This document shows positions 53,002 through 64,000 of a stretch of 64,000 nucleotides of DNA, in pieces. A model generated the notes under the pieces. It searched no databases. It saw nothing but the letters and a program-made list of their open reading frames with translations, and was not told the DNA's origin. Source of the DNA: Seriola aureovittata (lineage: Eukaryota; Chordata; Actinopteri; Carangiformes; Carangidae); the NCBI RefSeq assembly GCF_021018895.1, contig NC_079371.1:10896001-10960000 (forward strand), written 5' to 3'. Both the position numbers and the translations under genes were made by a program. The first letter of the stretch is position 1, and every line of letters begins with the position of its first letter.

Positions 53002-54523
53002 TGTATTTTCTCCCTTAAAGTGTTGATTTAAAAACATATACCACTCTGCAGGTTTAAAATATGCAAAGCTGAAGAAAAAAGTGGGGAAAAAATAGTTAGT
53101 CTCAAGTGGTTCAGAGTCGTGATGGGTGAAAAGCTGAGATGACAGCCTTCATTAGTCAGCAGGTCATTCAATTAGGAGAAAAAAATAAAGAGCAGTGGAC
53201 CTCAGTTTTAATGGTGATGTATAATCCCTTGGGACAAAGAGTGGGGAGAGAATTTTCTCCAGAAAACTGCACTCACTTTGGAACATAAAATGAGCAGATA
53301 GGTTGTAATTGCAGCTTTATAATTTTTTCAGGCTCTCCAATAATAATAATCAGCATGCCCAGTATCTTAAAAACCAGAACAGTAAATGAAAGTCCTGTGT
53401 TAAAGTGACCTCTCTCTCTCTGCGAAGGAACTGGAGCCAAAAACAGAGAGATCCTCACTGTGTGTGATCACAGCTCCAGTTGGCTAAAGTAGAAATCCTC
53501 CTCTGCACTCAGGTATAAGATTCACAGTGAACACTGATTTCCCAGTGCAGAGCACACCTTAGGTCTTAGGCCAGTACTACAGTGACTGTATGAGTCTAAA
53601 GCAGAGCATTGCTAACAAAGAGCTTGTATCTAAAAACAGACAATGCAGTTGGGCAATTTGCATGTTTGCACTATGAGCTCAGCAGCCACATATCAGATTG
53701 AAGTAAAATAGGGTAGAATAGATTAGCCTGTTTGTGTGTGGAATGGGTATGGCAGCTGGCTTTTATTTTTTACCTTCATTAAAAATGCAAAAGGTGCATT
53801 GATGCCAGACTTTTGGGAACAGAAACATTCTTGTCATTTTCACTGTTTTCTTCTTTTTAAAACATAGGGCATGTTGTGAAAATCTCGATTGATTACTCAG
53901 TGTGATAAAATTGTCCAAGATTAATCTGCTCAACACAGCTAAATCAGAACCAGCGTGTTAATTCACGCCAGGTTAAAATAAAAATTCAAGGAGATGAATA
54001 AAAATAAAACTTCCATAAACAAAGTCAAAGCCATATATTGTGTGAATTAAACATGGTATAGTCACAGAGATTCCAGCATGACAGAAATGGCTACTGAGTT
54101 GAAGGTTTGGGGCTATGATTGCCAGACCCACTAACAAGACAGCCACATGAGGATGCATATATGCACTGTATCATCTTGTGTGATCGGACTGCAACGTATT
54201 CTTGTCTGTATTAGATTAGGCAGTCATCGAGCCATAAATTATTGCTGAGACACACTATAGATTAGTCCCCAGTCGATCATAGCTTGCCATTTTTCACCAA
54301 TTGCTAAGTGTACATGAGAAGGAGATACCAGGGACCATCATCACCGTTCCACCTGACAGCACCAACAACATAATTTGCCTTGCCATGTTTACAGTAGTGT
54401 GCAGTGGAGAGCCATGTGTTCCTATGGTTCAGGTCAATGGAAAACATTGTAAAAGCCAAAACAGAATTCAACAGCCATGGTAGCAACACAGTAAGGCTGA
54501 GCTTTGACAATACTATCATACTG
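53002..54523. other. Non-coding stretch, no gene seen
   Basis: AT-rich. Minus-strand frames at 53273-53458 and 53973-54158 are short and unrecognised. Confidence 0.55.
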
Positions 54524-54840
54524 ATGCTAAGCAGGTATAACAGTATACATAAAGCATAAACACAAAGTACAGCAGAGGATGATGGGAATGTCATTCGTTT
54601 TTACATCATATAGTAGTTCTCCATAAACCAAAGTGTTGGACAAATTAAAATTTTCATCTGATGATAGTGTTAGAGGAAAAGTCAGGGGATCACCATAGTG
54701 ATTACAATTTCATGGCAATCCGTCAAACGGTTGTTGACATATTTCACTTAAACTTGCGCCTTTGGTGCTTGAGGAAAAGTCTGAGGATCACCAGTTCATC
54801 AGTATCAAATTTTACCAACCAGATGCCAAGTTGATGAGCA
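54524..54840 (+). repeat. Teleost interspersed repeat, family R4, long copy with internal duplication
   Basis: TGCTAAGCAGGTATAACAGT, AACACAAAGTACAGCAGAGG, ACCAAAGTGTTGGACAAATT and TTTCATGGCAATCCGTCAAA occur in the order I recall for this dispersed repeat. GAGGAAAAGTC plus GATCACCA occurs at 54673 and again at 54771, 98 bp later, so the 3' half is partly duplicated. Confidence 0.65.
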
Positions 54841-56089
54841 GTTCTTGCGTTCACTGCTAATTTTCTCTCCTGATGCATGTGTCAGGTCGGGCTGATCATA
54901 CATAAGCCGATCTTAGTGGTTATGTCTGAACCCACAGCAGTTAAACGTTATGCTGCGTTCTGCTCCTGTCAGCTAAGACTACAAGATACAGTGGGTCATC
55001 ACCACCTGAGTGATATAATGTCTATTGGTCGCACTCGTGTCAGACTCTGTTTTAGCATGCTGAAGGTAGGATCATAATGAATCAAGAGATACAGCCTCTC
55101 TTTATCGCACTTGCGGAGTAGAATAGGAAAGCTTTTATACCAACTGAGCGTCACTGGAATGCTACAACATTGTAGTGAGCTAATACACGATCCTATCAAT
55201 GGAATTGTAAAATAAATTGATTTTTTAAAGAACAATATCACAACCACTGCTGTGTATGCTGGCTGTCCTTGACAGAATGAACTACAGCTCCTTTGTAACA
55301 AGGCATGTGGCAATATTTTTATCTTTTTTAACCAAGGTGAGAGATAAAGGACCAAGTTTATCTACAACTTGTCACTAGGTTCTGTAATAGTAAACTCCTC
55401 CACACTTCCCTACTGACAGCAAGAAATACATACTGCCATATAACAGCGGCATATGAGATTTACTGCATGTAATACAGCCATTGTGTCTCGTGTATAAAAG
55501 AGGAGCGCTGCCATTTTATAGACGGGTTCCTGTCACTGCTGTACCTTTTGGAGAAAGACAGACTTCTGGCGAAGTGGCTGCACCTGTCACCGTCTTCAAA
55601 GGGTCTTCGTGCATCTTGTCACACCTTTTCCATCCCCCATTGTGGAGGGAGCACTGGCTGGCAGGTCTGCATTGATCTGTTCCAGAGCTGTGATAATTGG
55701 GCCATTAAGATCTCAAAAAGACACCCAGCATGTGGCAGCGTTAGAGTCTGCCACAGTCTGCCAAGAGAAAGGACTTCCAACTCCTTGGCATCACTTGTGA
55801 TGATTTCTTTGCTATGCCATGAAATATGTGTAAGAGCCACATGCTGTTTTTACTTGTTATACTTTGAGATCTAAAAGGTGGTAGGATGGATTCAATAGAG
55901 GCTATAAATGTAAGACACTTCCATGAGAAATCAGAATCACTTTAACTGACATGTACTGTTTACTCATTGTAAAACTATCATTATGATTTCTTTTGAACTT
56001 ACTTGGCAAAATCATTTAACAACTACAGCTGAAACTTTGTTGACCTGTGACAATAAACAGAGCCTCTGTTTGAAGTGACTCTTAACAAA
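54841..56089. other. Non-coding stretch, no gene seen
   Basis: Three overlapping plus-strand frames at 55481-55874 cover the same DNA in different phases. None resembles a known protein and no splice sites frame them. Confidence 0.5.
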
Positions 56090-56660
56090 GTCAAAGTCAA
56101 ACGACTACAAAGAGAGTCGTACAAAGTCGTACAAAAGGGAGAAACTTGCGCAGAGAGAGACGCAAAGCAATTACAAAGAGACACAAAACAAGTACAAAGA
56201 AATGCAGAATGATCATGAAGAGGTATAAAAGAACTACAATGCAATGTAAGACAACCACAAAGACGTACAAAATGACCACATTGAGACACAAAATCTCAGA
56301 AAAGACAGACAAAAAAAAAAATAGAGATGCAATATGGCCACAAAGAATCATAAAACAATCACAGAAACACAAAAAGACCTCAAAGAGACATTAAATGATC
56401 ACAAAGGGATACAAAATGATCACTAAACACACAAAAAAACCATAGAGGCAACAAAATGACCATAAAGAGGCACAAAAATCACCACACTGAGACACAAAAC
56501 AACCTCAAAGACGTACAATATGGCCACAAAGAAATGCAAAACAATTACAGAAACACAAAATTACCTCAAAGAGACATGAAATTACCACAAAGGGAACACA
56601 AAGTGACTCAAAGAACTACAGAGGCACCAAAAATGACAACAAGGAGGCACAAAATGACTG
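56090..56660. repeat. Degenerate 21-bp minisatellite with 186-bp higher-order period
   Basis: About 27 imperfect units of a 21-bp A-rich motif of the type ACAAAGAGACACAAAATGAC. The period is a multiple of three, so long frames stay open on both strands (Lys/Thr/Arg-rich on plus, Leu/Val/Phe-rich on minus). Blocks starting AATATGGCCACAAAG at 56331 and 56517 continue in parallel for about 90 bp, showing a higher-order duplication of 186 bp. Confidence 0.88.
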
Positions 56661-56710
56661 CACGACATGATTGTTTCAGTCTGAACGACTTGCTCCGATG
56701 TAGGAGGGGC

Positions 56711-56723
56711 GGGGGGGGGGGGG
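56711..56723 (+). repeat. Poly(G) tract, 13 nt
   Basis: Thirteen G residues after GGAGGGGC, about 50 bp beyond the minisatellite. A potential quadruplex and a site prone to length error. Confidence 0.9.
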
Positions 56724-58129
56724 CTTTTACATGTCTGTGCTCGGTGGGCCATTGTCTCTTAATCCATCCATGGGCAAGTATAAAAGTTATTACTGCAAAA
56801 CTGGAAGTTAACGTTAGACTGTACTCAAGCAAACACACATCTGGCTATCCTGGCAGGGATTGAGCGACAGACCAATGAAAAAACTTGGAAATAATTTGGA
56901 AGTGAAATCAATGGCAGCTGCCAACACTGGTAAGTCTCTGCGTCCTGATAAGATTGCTTTCTGCCCCATTAAGCATCCCCACTCTGGTGTCCTTCCCATC
57001 ACAGGCCCAAATACTCATCACCCAACTGTATTAAGTAGCTGTATTATAAAATCAAATCCAACACATACAGAAGCTAGATGAGGAAATAAGACGCAGAACA
57101 TAATGTGGCACTTCTTTGTCAAGAAATGTCTCCATAATGATTTGACAATGGTCCAGTGTGGACAGAAAGATGCGCGAAGTCTGCATACACAGCCATACCA
57201 TTCCTCTAGTCCTGATATTAAAAGGAAATTACAACCAGTTTTGATATCACTGTAATCACCAAAGTAATAGCTGAAATCTGGTGAAAATGCTACAATTAAA
57301 TGAGGAGAGTAGACAAATGGTCTCAGCTCAGCCAAATTATCTAAACCACTTTATTAGAAGGAGCAACTAAGAAAACTGTGCATGCACAACTACAGTAGGT
57401 TCTGCTATTAAGTATGAACCAGGTAGTCAGTCTAGAAACTGACTGATGTTCACAGTATGGGTAATAATTTTACTGTTTGACTTTTCCTTTTCTAAATGAG
57501 GTGTGATGTACCTGTATGCCTAACTGCTCATATTTAACTTTGAACACAGGTGAGGAAACAATTAGTGCCACTGAATCACAAGACTGTAATTTTAGAAACA
57601 TTGTTATATAAAATGGCCTAAGATATGTTATATTTGCTGTAAGATTCAAATATGTTGAAACAAAAAATGAATGCTATGTTGTTCGACACAGTAAAGAGAC
57701 TCGAGCTGACACATAAACAGCAGTAACATCTGTTGTGGGAAATCTTTGTCATGTTAATTTCACCACAAGAATTCAGGTGACAAAACACATCCGCACATTT
57801 ACTGAGATCAGTTTTCGAAAGAACACACAGTTTTGAAACTGATCCATATGGGCTGATTTTGTGATTAACAAGCTTGTTACCGTCTTGTATCAATTAACCA
57901 TCACAGCCTTGTTAAGACTTAACACCTCGGATTTGAAACCTGTTTGCAGAGATAGCAATCACCTTGAAGTCATTAACACTTATTTCTTTGCTTTGGTAAA
58001 AGCTAAAAAAAACAATTCATTATATGTAGCCAAGATATAGATAGTTTGTGTATGGACCTATGTGATGGCCATAGATGCATTTGCTGGGGGGGGTTCATTA
58101 ATTTCAATCAGGAGAGACTTCATTCTGAG
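56724..58129. other. Non-coding stretch, no gene seen
   Basis: Short frames at 56860-57335 on both strands are unrecognised. No RNA gene or further repeat was identified. Confidence 0.5.
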
Positions 58130-58580
58130 TCAACTAATAAACTTTTAATGCCATGTGCAAAACAAGGAAGGAAAAAAGAGATGTGAGAGTCTTTGGCGAT
58201 TAGACCCGACCCCATCCTGATGTCATCATATTTGGAAAGTGGGTGAGGTTGTGCGAAGTATAGGAAATGCCCTTGGGTTCTAGACATTGGTGATGGGAAG
58301 AAGAGAATGCAGGAGATCTGGACGTGACGTGGCGTGGACTCTGATGAGCTCGACCTGGAGCTGGATATGAAGACAGGAGGTGAATGGGGCTGGAGGAAGG
58401 TCGCAGCAATACGCACTGAAGTGACAGCTGACTGCAGCGGAGAGGAGAACAGATTTAAAAGTTTGACAGCAACAACGTGATTGGCTGGTTGAGATTGTGG
58501 CGAAACCTGATTGGTTACCGAAAACACCTGACGTAAGCTGATTACAAGAAGTGAGGTGAGAGGACAGAGCAAGAGAGAGA
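58130..58580 (-). repeat. CpG-richer segment with CCAAT boxes, possible dispersed element
   Basis: This segment has more CpGs than its flanks (for example GACGTGACGTGGCGTGG at about 58321). On the minus strand it has two CCAAT motifs, in AACCAATCAG and GCCAATCACG. That suits a mobile-element promoter or terminal repeat. A 150-codon minus-strand frame (58120-58572) spans it but is Ser/Pro-rich and unrecognised, so no protein is called. Confidence 0.35.
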
Positions 58581-61500
58581 ATTATGGAGACATAAAGATA
58601 GTGCTCTGTTGTTGTTTACTGTGTTTACTCCATGTTTGATTCCATATCTTTTTGAAATAACAATAATTTCTAAATATTACACATTTGTGAATGAACATTT
58701 TTGCTTTGAGAGATGGTTTATGTTTTTTCACAACAGTCAGAAAAGTGAAATTGAATTGGGCTTTTTGGGCAGCACTTGACAACCTTGCTGTCTTGCTTTC
58801 CATAAATGTTGATGATGATGTTGCTGTTGTTATGAAAGTGAAAGGATATTTCAGGGTGTTTCACTTATGTCATTGTGCTGCAGTGGCTTGATGCTTTCCA
58901 CATGGTTTAACCTACCTTCCTTACACTGCCTTTTGGCAGATCGTCTGCTTTTCCAGTGTGATCAAACTTGATAAAGAAAGCAGTCCGAGCAGTGCTTTGG
59001 TTTTTCAAGTCAAATAAGTAATGACAGACAGGACAAGGGTTTGACCAGTTTTTAGATATCTCATTTGGGTCTGAATCAGATAATAGATTCTTCTTGTCAA
59101 CCAGATAGCAGAGGGCCATATTTGGAAAAGCAAGAAAAAACACAGGATTGGTCTCCTGCTTAACTGAGTAATTATTCCATTACATAGCTATAGCACTTGC
59201 TACAGAGATAAGTAAAGAAACATAAGATAAATAATAGTTAGGTATGTTATGTATCAAGTGTTCAGATTTTATCTCATGCAGTCATTTAACCTTTGTTTGT
59301 GAAAAATGATTAAATGCTGATTAATCTCTCAGTAAATCTAATGTGTACCTGTTGCCTAGGAAATCATCTTGACATTTCAACTGACCTGAAATAAATCCAT
59401 CATTCTGAAATAATGGAGTCTTGAGAGCCACAAGTTTATTTTATAGATTACAACAAACATTGTTTTACTCATTCTGCAGTCTAATTATGCAGAGAAAGAA
59501 ATACCTGAAAGGATGTTCAATTTTCAGGGTATTTATACAGTCAGTGTTATTGTTATGTGCTATGTGTAGTTGTTTAAATTAACAATTAACAATTTTCCAC
59601 CCTGGTGGATAAGTTTTATTCTATGCTTTTTAGATCTCATATCATATTTACATCACATATTTTATTATACTTCAGAGATTTACATACTTGAAATCAGGTT
59701 GTTGTCGTGTGCTTTGTGTTTGCCAACCAGAATCTCACAAAACTTTCAAACAGCAATGTATTGCTCTGATAATTTAACTGAGTCTTAAAGATGCATGCCA
59801 CGATTCGCTTCGTCATCAGGATAGAGATCATATCAAAGTTTGTATTGGATTGCATTAAATGTATATAGATGCACATAATGAACAACAACGGCAAAAAAAA
59901 ATGAATGAAAGTGAAGTGAAAATTCACTGTCACAAAATGTCATGAAATAGCAACTTGTGGCAAATGAAGTATTGGATTTTGAGATTATGTTTATGGTTAA
60001 GGTATGGTGAAGATCCATAGCATGTCTACAAAGAAAAGCCTTTCAGCTGTTTAACATGTGTCTGACAGAACAGAGACTATTTTAGTCAATCCAGCCGTCT
60101 ACACTTAACGGCTCACGTTTTACTCGCACTGTACACGCAGAAATGAGAGCCAAAGCATATTTTTTATGCTCCATGCCTATTTCCTTGCATTTTACGCATG
60201 TAACTACTGTGGGCTCTAAGCACTGCCAAAACATGGATGACCTACAATTCAGTGTTGTGCCTGAGCGCCTCCTTTGTAGACGCAAACAGACTGGAGCTGC
60301 TGCTGCCACTGCTCTGCTAACGTGCTGCTCATGCTATGCCTTGTGTGTAGACACAGTGCCAGGCTACTGAAAACACTTGGTGAAGGTTATTGAAGGATTG
60401 TGATGAACAGTTTTTGGCGGGACCTCCACTCTCCTGCATGACAGTTTAATGTGCTACACAGCCATCCACCGCCCCGCCCCCCACACCCTCACATTCCACC
60501 TCGCTACACTTGCGGCACACTACTTCCTGGACTGGCATTAAATGTTGGCATTGAACATAAATCATTAGGCACATATTCGGCCATTACATAACTAACTCCT
60601 AGTTAGTTCTGACTAGTATGAAATGTGCTGCAAATGCTTAATACATCCATCTACATCCTCAGGCTACTTTTTGCTTTGATATATGACTGTCTCATTACCT
60701 CCTGTTCTGGCACTGCATATTGCCTTTGATCATAAATTGTTAATTCACAATAGTTGCATATGATGTGTTTTATCACTATGTGTAGTTACTGACGTATGAA
60801 TTCATGTTGAAGACTGGATGTTGTGATTCTTTGCCAGCACATAACCGACATGCTCTGACGCTCAATTGATGTCATTTTGACACACTGGAAACTCTCGGAG
60901 TCTTTGACGACGGCAGAAAAACAAACATCTGCTGGGAAAGTAGCATGAAGGTTTTTTTTCTTAAAGCTGCGTGGATGTGGTGTGAATTCTTTTTTTAGGT
61001 GTTGGATGCAGGGAGGGAAATGAGAGCAGAGCTGAGGCTAGCTGTAAAGACAAAGCCATGTGTTGTGATGGTATCGCTTTCATGCTCAAGGTCAGGACAG
61101 TTGAAGTCCATCTCTCCCCTGTAATAAATAGTTTTGCCCACAAGAAAAAACCCCAGAAAACCTGGTCAGTGTCTAGGTTGTTTTCCTTTGGTGCATGGAT
61201 CAATGTGAGAGAATTACTTCCTCCAGCCACCATATGTTTTAATTGCCGCAGAATCACCTGATAGTGACGTTGCTTTGGGGATATACTGGTGTGATCAATA
61301 AGTATTTAAGTACAATGCAAACCTTTCCAACCTGCTGTCATACCAATAAAACATCACACTAATCGCTTAAAAGTTACTCGAAAGTTCATTTTGTTGACCC
61401 TTCAAACATACAGTTGCTCTAGGGCTTCTTTTGTTACTTCATAGTTCCTCCTTAAAAAAAATATGATTACATAGTGGTTGAAATTTAAGATGAACTAATC

Positions 61501-64000
61501 TGTTCTGTCTACTGTATCTCATGAATTCCATCCATGAGATACATTTAGATACAATATTTATATTTATAGATTTAAAAGCAGCCCTATTGTATTATTCTTT
61601 ATTATATTCATGCATTATCTCCATTTCATCGCCACCCAATTTATAAAAAAGTCATTCAAGCTCAACAACAAAAACCTGCAATGAATAAAAGATGCAAATC
61701 CAACTAAAAAATCCCAGCAGATTGTTTCTCCGTGGCATATTTCACTGTGAAGTAATTCCGTCTTTTCATGGTGTGAGGAGTGGATATTTATATGTTTGGC
61801 CTTGCCCTGGCTTTATTGCCAATGTAATTGAGGGATAGGCTTTCATTGGAGAGGTCCTATCACTACAGTGAAGAGACCTGGCAGGGAATAGTACGTGGGG
61901 AGACCAGCACAGCCAAGCCATTTGCTGTGCCAGGCATTTCACATCATTGTGAATTTCATCATCGTCGTGCCTCAGGCTGACAGGGTGGAGAATATCTGCT
62001 ACAAAAATAATTAGCTATTGGAGAACTTCTTGTGACCAACGACTTGCCATCTTGCCTCTTATACGATTTTGTCTGTCCATCTGCGTCTTTCACGGATACT
62101 TTATTTACTTCTTAAATTTTGAATAGTCTATGTAAATTTCCCTCTCCACCTCTCTTTTAATTGCAGGTCTCTCTGTTAATCATGAAGGCAATATGTGCAT
62201 TGTCTTCCGTTACTCCTCTACTGCTCAATTCTAATCATATTTTCATCAAAGATCTCACACCTCACTATTCACATGCACGTGTATGTTATTTATCTGCAAT
62301 CTACCTGTATGTATCTACCTGTATAGACCTGGGGTTGGCCAGTATATTTTCAGATTGTGTGGAAGTGTAGTTGAAATTGTACAAGGAATGTGGTATAAAC
62401 CAATTACGAGGGTCTGAGATCTTTCCTCGTTTTGTTGTAGTTCAGAAATCATTTCAGTAACCTCTAACTATCATTAAAACATATTACAACTTACATATTT
62501 GAGCTTTAGTTTCTTTAAGGGAGCACAGGTGTCATCCCCCATGATTGCATGACCTATCTGACTCATTTGTGCTGCATACTGGCCAACACCCAAAAACCCC
62601 TTCCAAATTCTTAGTCATATCCCTGTTTTGGCAGCGTTAAGACTCAGAAACCTGTTCATCATTCTATGTGGAACATGGATTTGACCTTCTTATGTCTGTT
62701 TATGAGGAGAGGAAAACCTTTTTAAAAGATGATGTTACCCTGTTTAGACAGTTATGAGCAAATGTGTAACGTAAAGAAAATTATTTTGTTATGCCGTCTG
62801 TCTGTTTTTTTTGTTTTTTTTATCTTGATACCTAAATTCATTGAAATGTTTTCATAAAAAGAGAGTTTAGGTTTAGATTTTAAAAAGTACAGTAGCTCTA
62901 GCATTATTTTTATCAGACGACACAAACTCAAATTTGAGAGTGGCATGACTGTCACACGCATTCAGTAGGAGCAGAGATGAATATATGATGATTTGATCTC
63001 ACCGCATCCATCTGAAATAATCTGTTCACAACCGCTCCTCTGAGACGCTCAAATTAGTTTACGTCAAGAGTATGTTCACCTCTCAAAAGGCAAAATCCAA
63101 GGTGAACCGGCTTCACATCATCAGTCGGCAATGCGTAGCATGGTGCTCCCACACAGCTCTTGATTAAGTGTGTCAATTGGCCCAGGGAGGACACTTTTCT
63201 TCGACTGACCCTGCTGATGTGTCATCAGCAATAATCTCAGCAAGTGTTTGATACGAAGTGCTCTTTTCATAGAGCAAAGGCATCTCTACTCACTGACACT
63301 CTCATCTCCCATGCTTCAGGAGAATTGCCAGATGATTTTAAATGAGGGCCAGCTGGCACCCTTCAGCAAGTGTAGATGAACCAAACTGTGAGATGTCATT
63401 CAAACAAAGCTATCAGGAGTTGAACACAAAGATAGGAAAATTGCTTATGGTTAAAAGTTCAGTGTGTACGAGCAGATGCCTCTACCACAAAGTCCAACCT
63501 AGTCAGACTCTCCATGTCACATTAAATATTTGTATTAGCACCATCGTGACTGAGAAAAAAAATTAACTATTGACAGTGAGCAGAGTGAACATCCCATTAT
63601 AATGCATACATGTAATCAATACAATACAGAATATTATTATTATGTTACAGTAAAAAGGAATGCTGCTTCAGCTGCTGAGGCTAAACAGGAAGTTTATCCA
63701 TCTTTTTTTTTTTTCCTGTTATTAAGATTCATTACTAAAATGAATTATTCAAATTTAGAAGATTGTGCAGCCTTGATGATGGATACACTCTCTGATTAAT
63801 GTCTACTTTATAATCTTCTTCTCACTGAGTATAAAAAGATTTTTCATTCACCATGAAGTTACCTCATTTTACTCTTAGATGCACTGATGGAACAACAAAG
63901 GCAGATGACACTGAACCATTCACAGGCTTTTTACACATTTCGATGCAATCTACTGAACTGAATCTCCTCTTGAGCATGTTGGCTGTACAGCATGTTCCCA
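58581..64000. other. Non-coding stretch to window end, no gene seen
   Basis: AT-rich, with short unrecognised frames on both strands. It includes the 61513-61543 hairpin, a C-rich patch at 60468-60495 (CCGCCCCGCCCCCCACACC) and a T run near 63702-63714. Confidence 0.5.
61513..61543. repeat. Perfect 11-bp inverted repeat (hairpin), 9-nt loop
   Basis: TGTATCTCATG (61513-61523), loop AATTCCATC, then CATGAGATACA (61533-61543). All 11 pairs are perfect. No adjacent promoter or terminator motif is seen. Confidence 0.88.

Noticed and set aside
56146..56863. Lys/Thr-rich plus-strand and Leu/Val-rich minus-strand frames of 82-135 codons
   Set aside because: They follow from the 21-bp minisatellite period, which keeps frames open without selection.
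58120..58572. A 150-codon minus-strand open frame, the longest outside lingo2
   Set aside because: Ser/Pro-rich with no recognised domain. It overlaps a CpG-rich, repeat-like segment, so it is likelier to be incidental.

Overview
This window is vertebrate nuclear DNA, almost certainly from a ray-finned (percomorph-like teleost) fish. The evidence is one intact vertebrate-specific neuronal gene, canonical splice signals, long AT-rich non-coding stretches, long CA/TG microsatellites, and several interspersed repeat families that I recognise from memory as common in teleost genomes. There are no bacterial-style operons and no CRISPR array.

Layout: 1-14.95 kb is non-coding and is probably intron or 5' flank of the gene, with repeat copies at 0.24-0.49, 1.89-2.18, 4.84-5.15 and 11.49-11.90 kb. 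A branch point, polypyrimidine tract and CAG acceptor end at 14954. They lead into a single coding exon that holds the whole coding region of lingo2 (14967-16808, plus strand). It encodes a 613-residue leucine-rich-repeat/Ig/transmembrane protein of the LINGO family. The 3' UTR follows, with candidate poly(A) signals near 17.51-17.56 and 17.87 kb. From about 17.9 kb to the end of the window (46 kb) I find no convincing protein-coding or structural RNA gene.

The rest is a gene desert with microsatellites (28.2, 36.05-36.16 and 43.9 kb are the longest) and a degenerate 21-bp minisatellite with a 186-bp higher-order period (56.1-56.66 kb). It also holds a decayed DNA transposon with inverted ends (52.16-53.00 kb), dispersed copies of several short repeat families, and one nested insertion of one family inside another (31.0-31.9 kb). 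Two perfect hairpins (46.39 and 61.51 kb) are not explained by these.

There is only one gene, so there is no gene-gene interplay to describe. I found no previously undescribed system. The observations most worth checking are the possible alternative N-terminus of lingo2, the CpG-rich promoter-like repeat copy with a splice donor at 51.3-52.05 kb, the minisatellite, and the two hairpins. Repeat family calls rest on within-window comparison and memory of teleost repeats, not on a database search.
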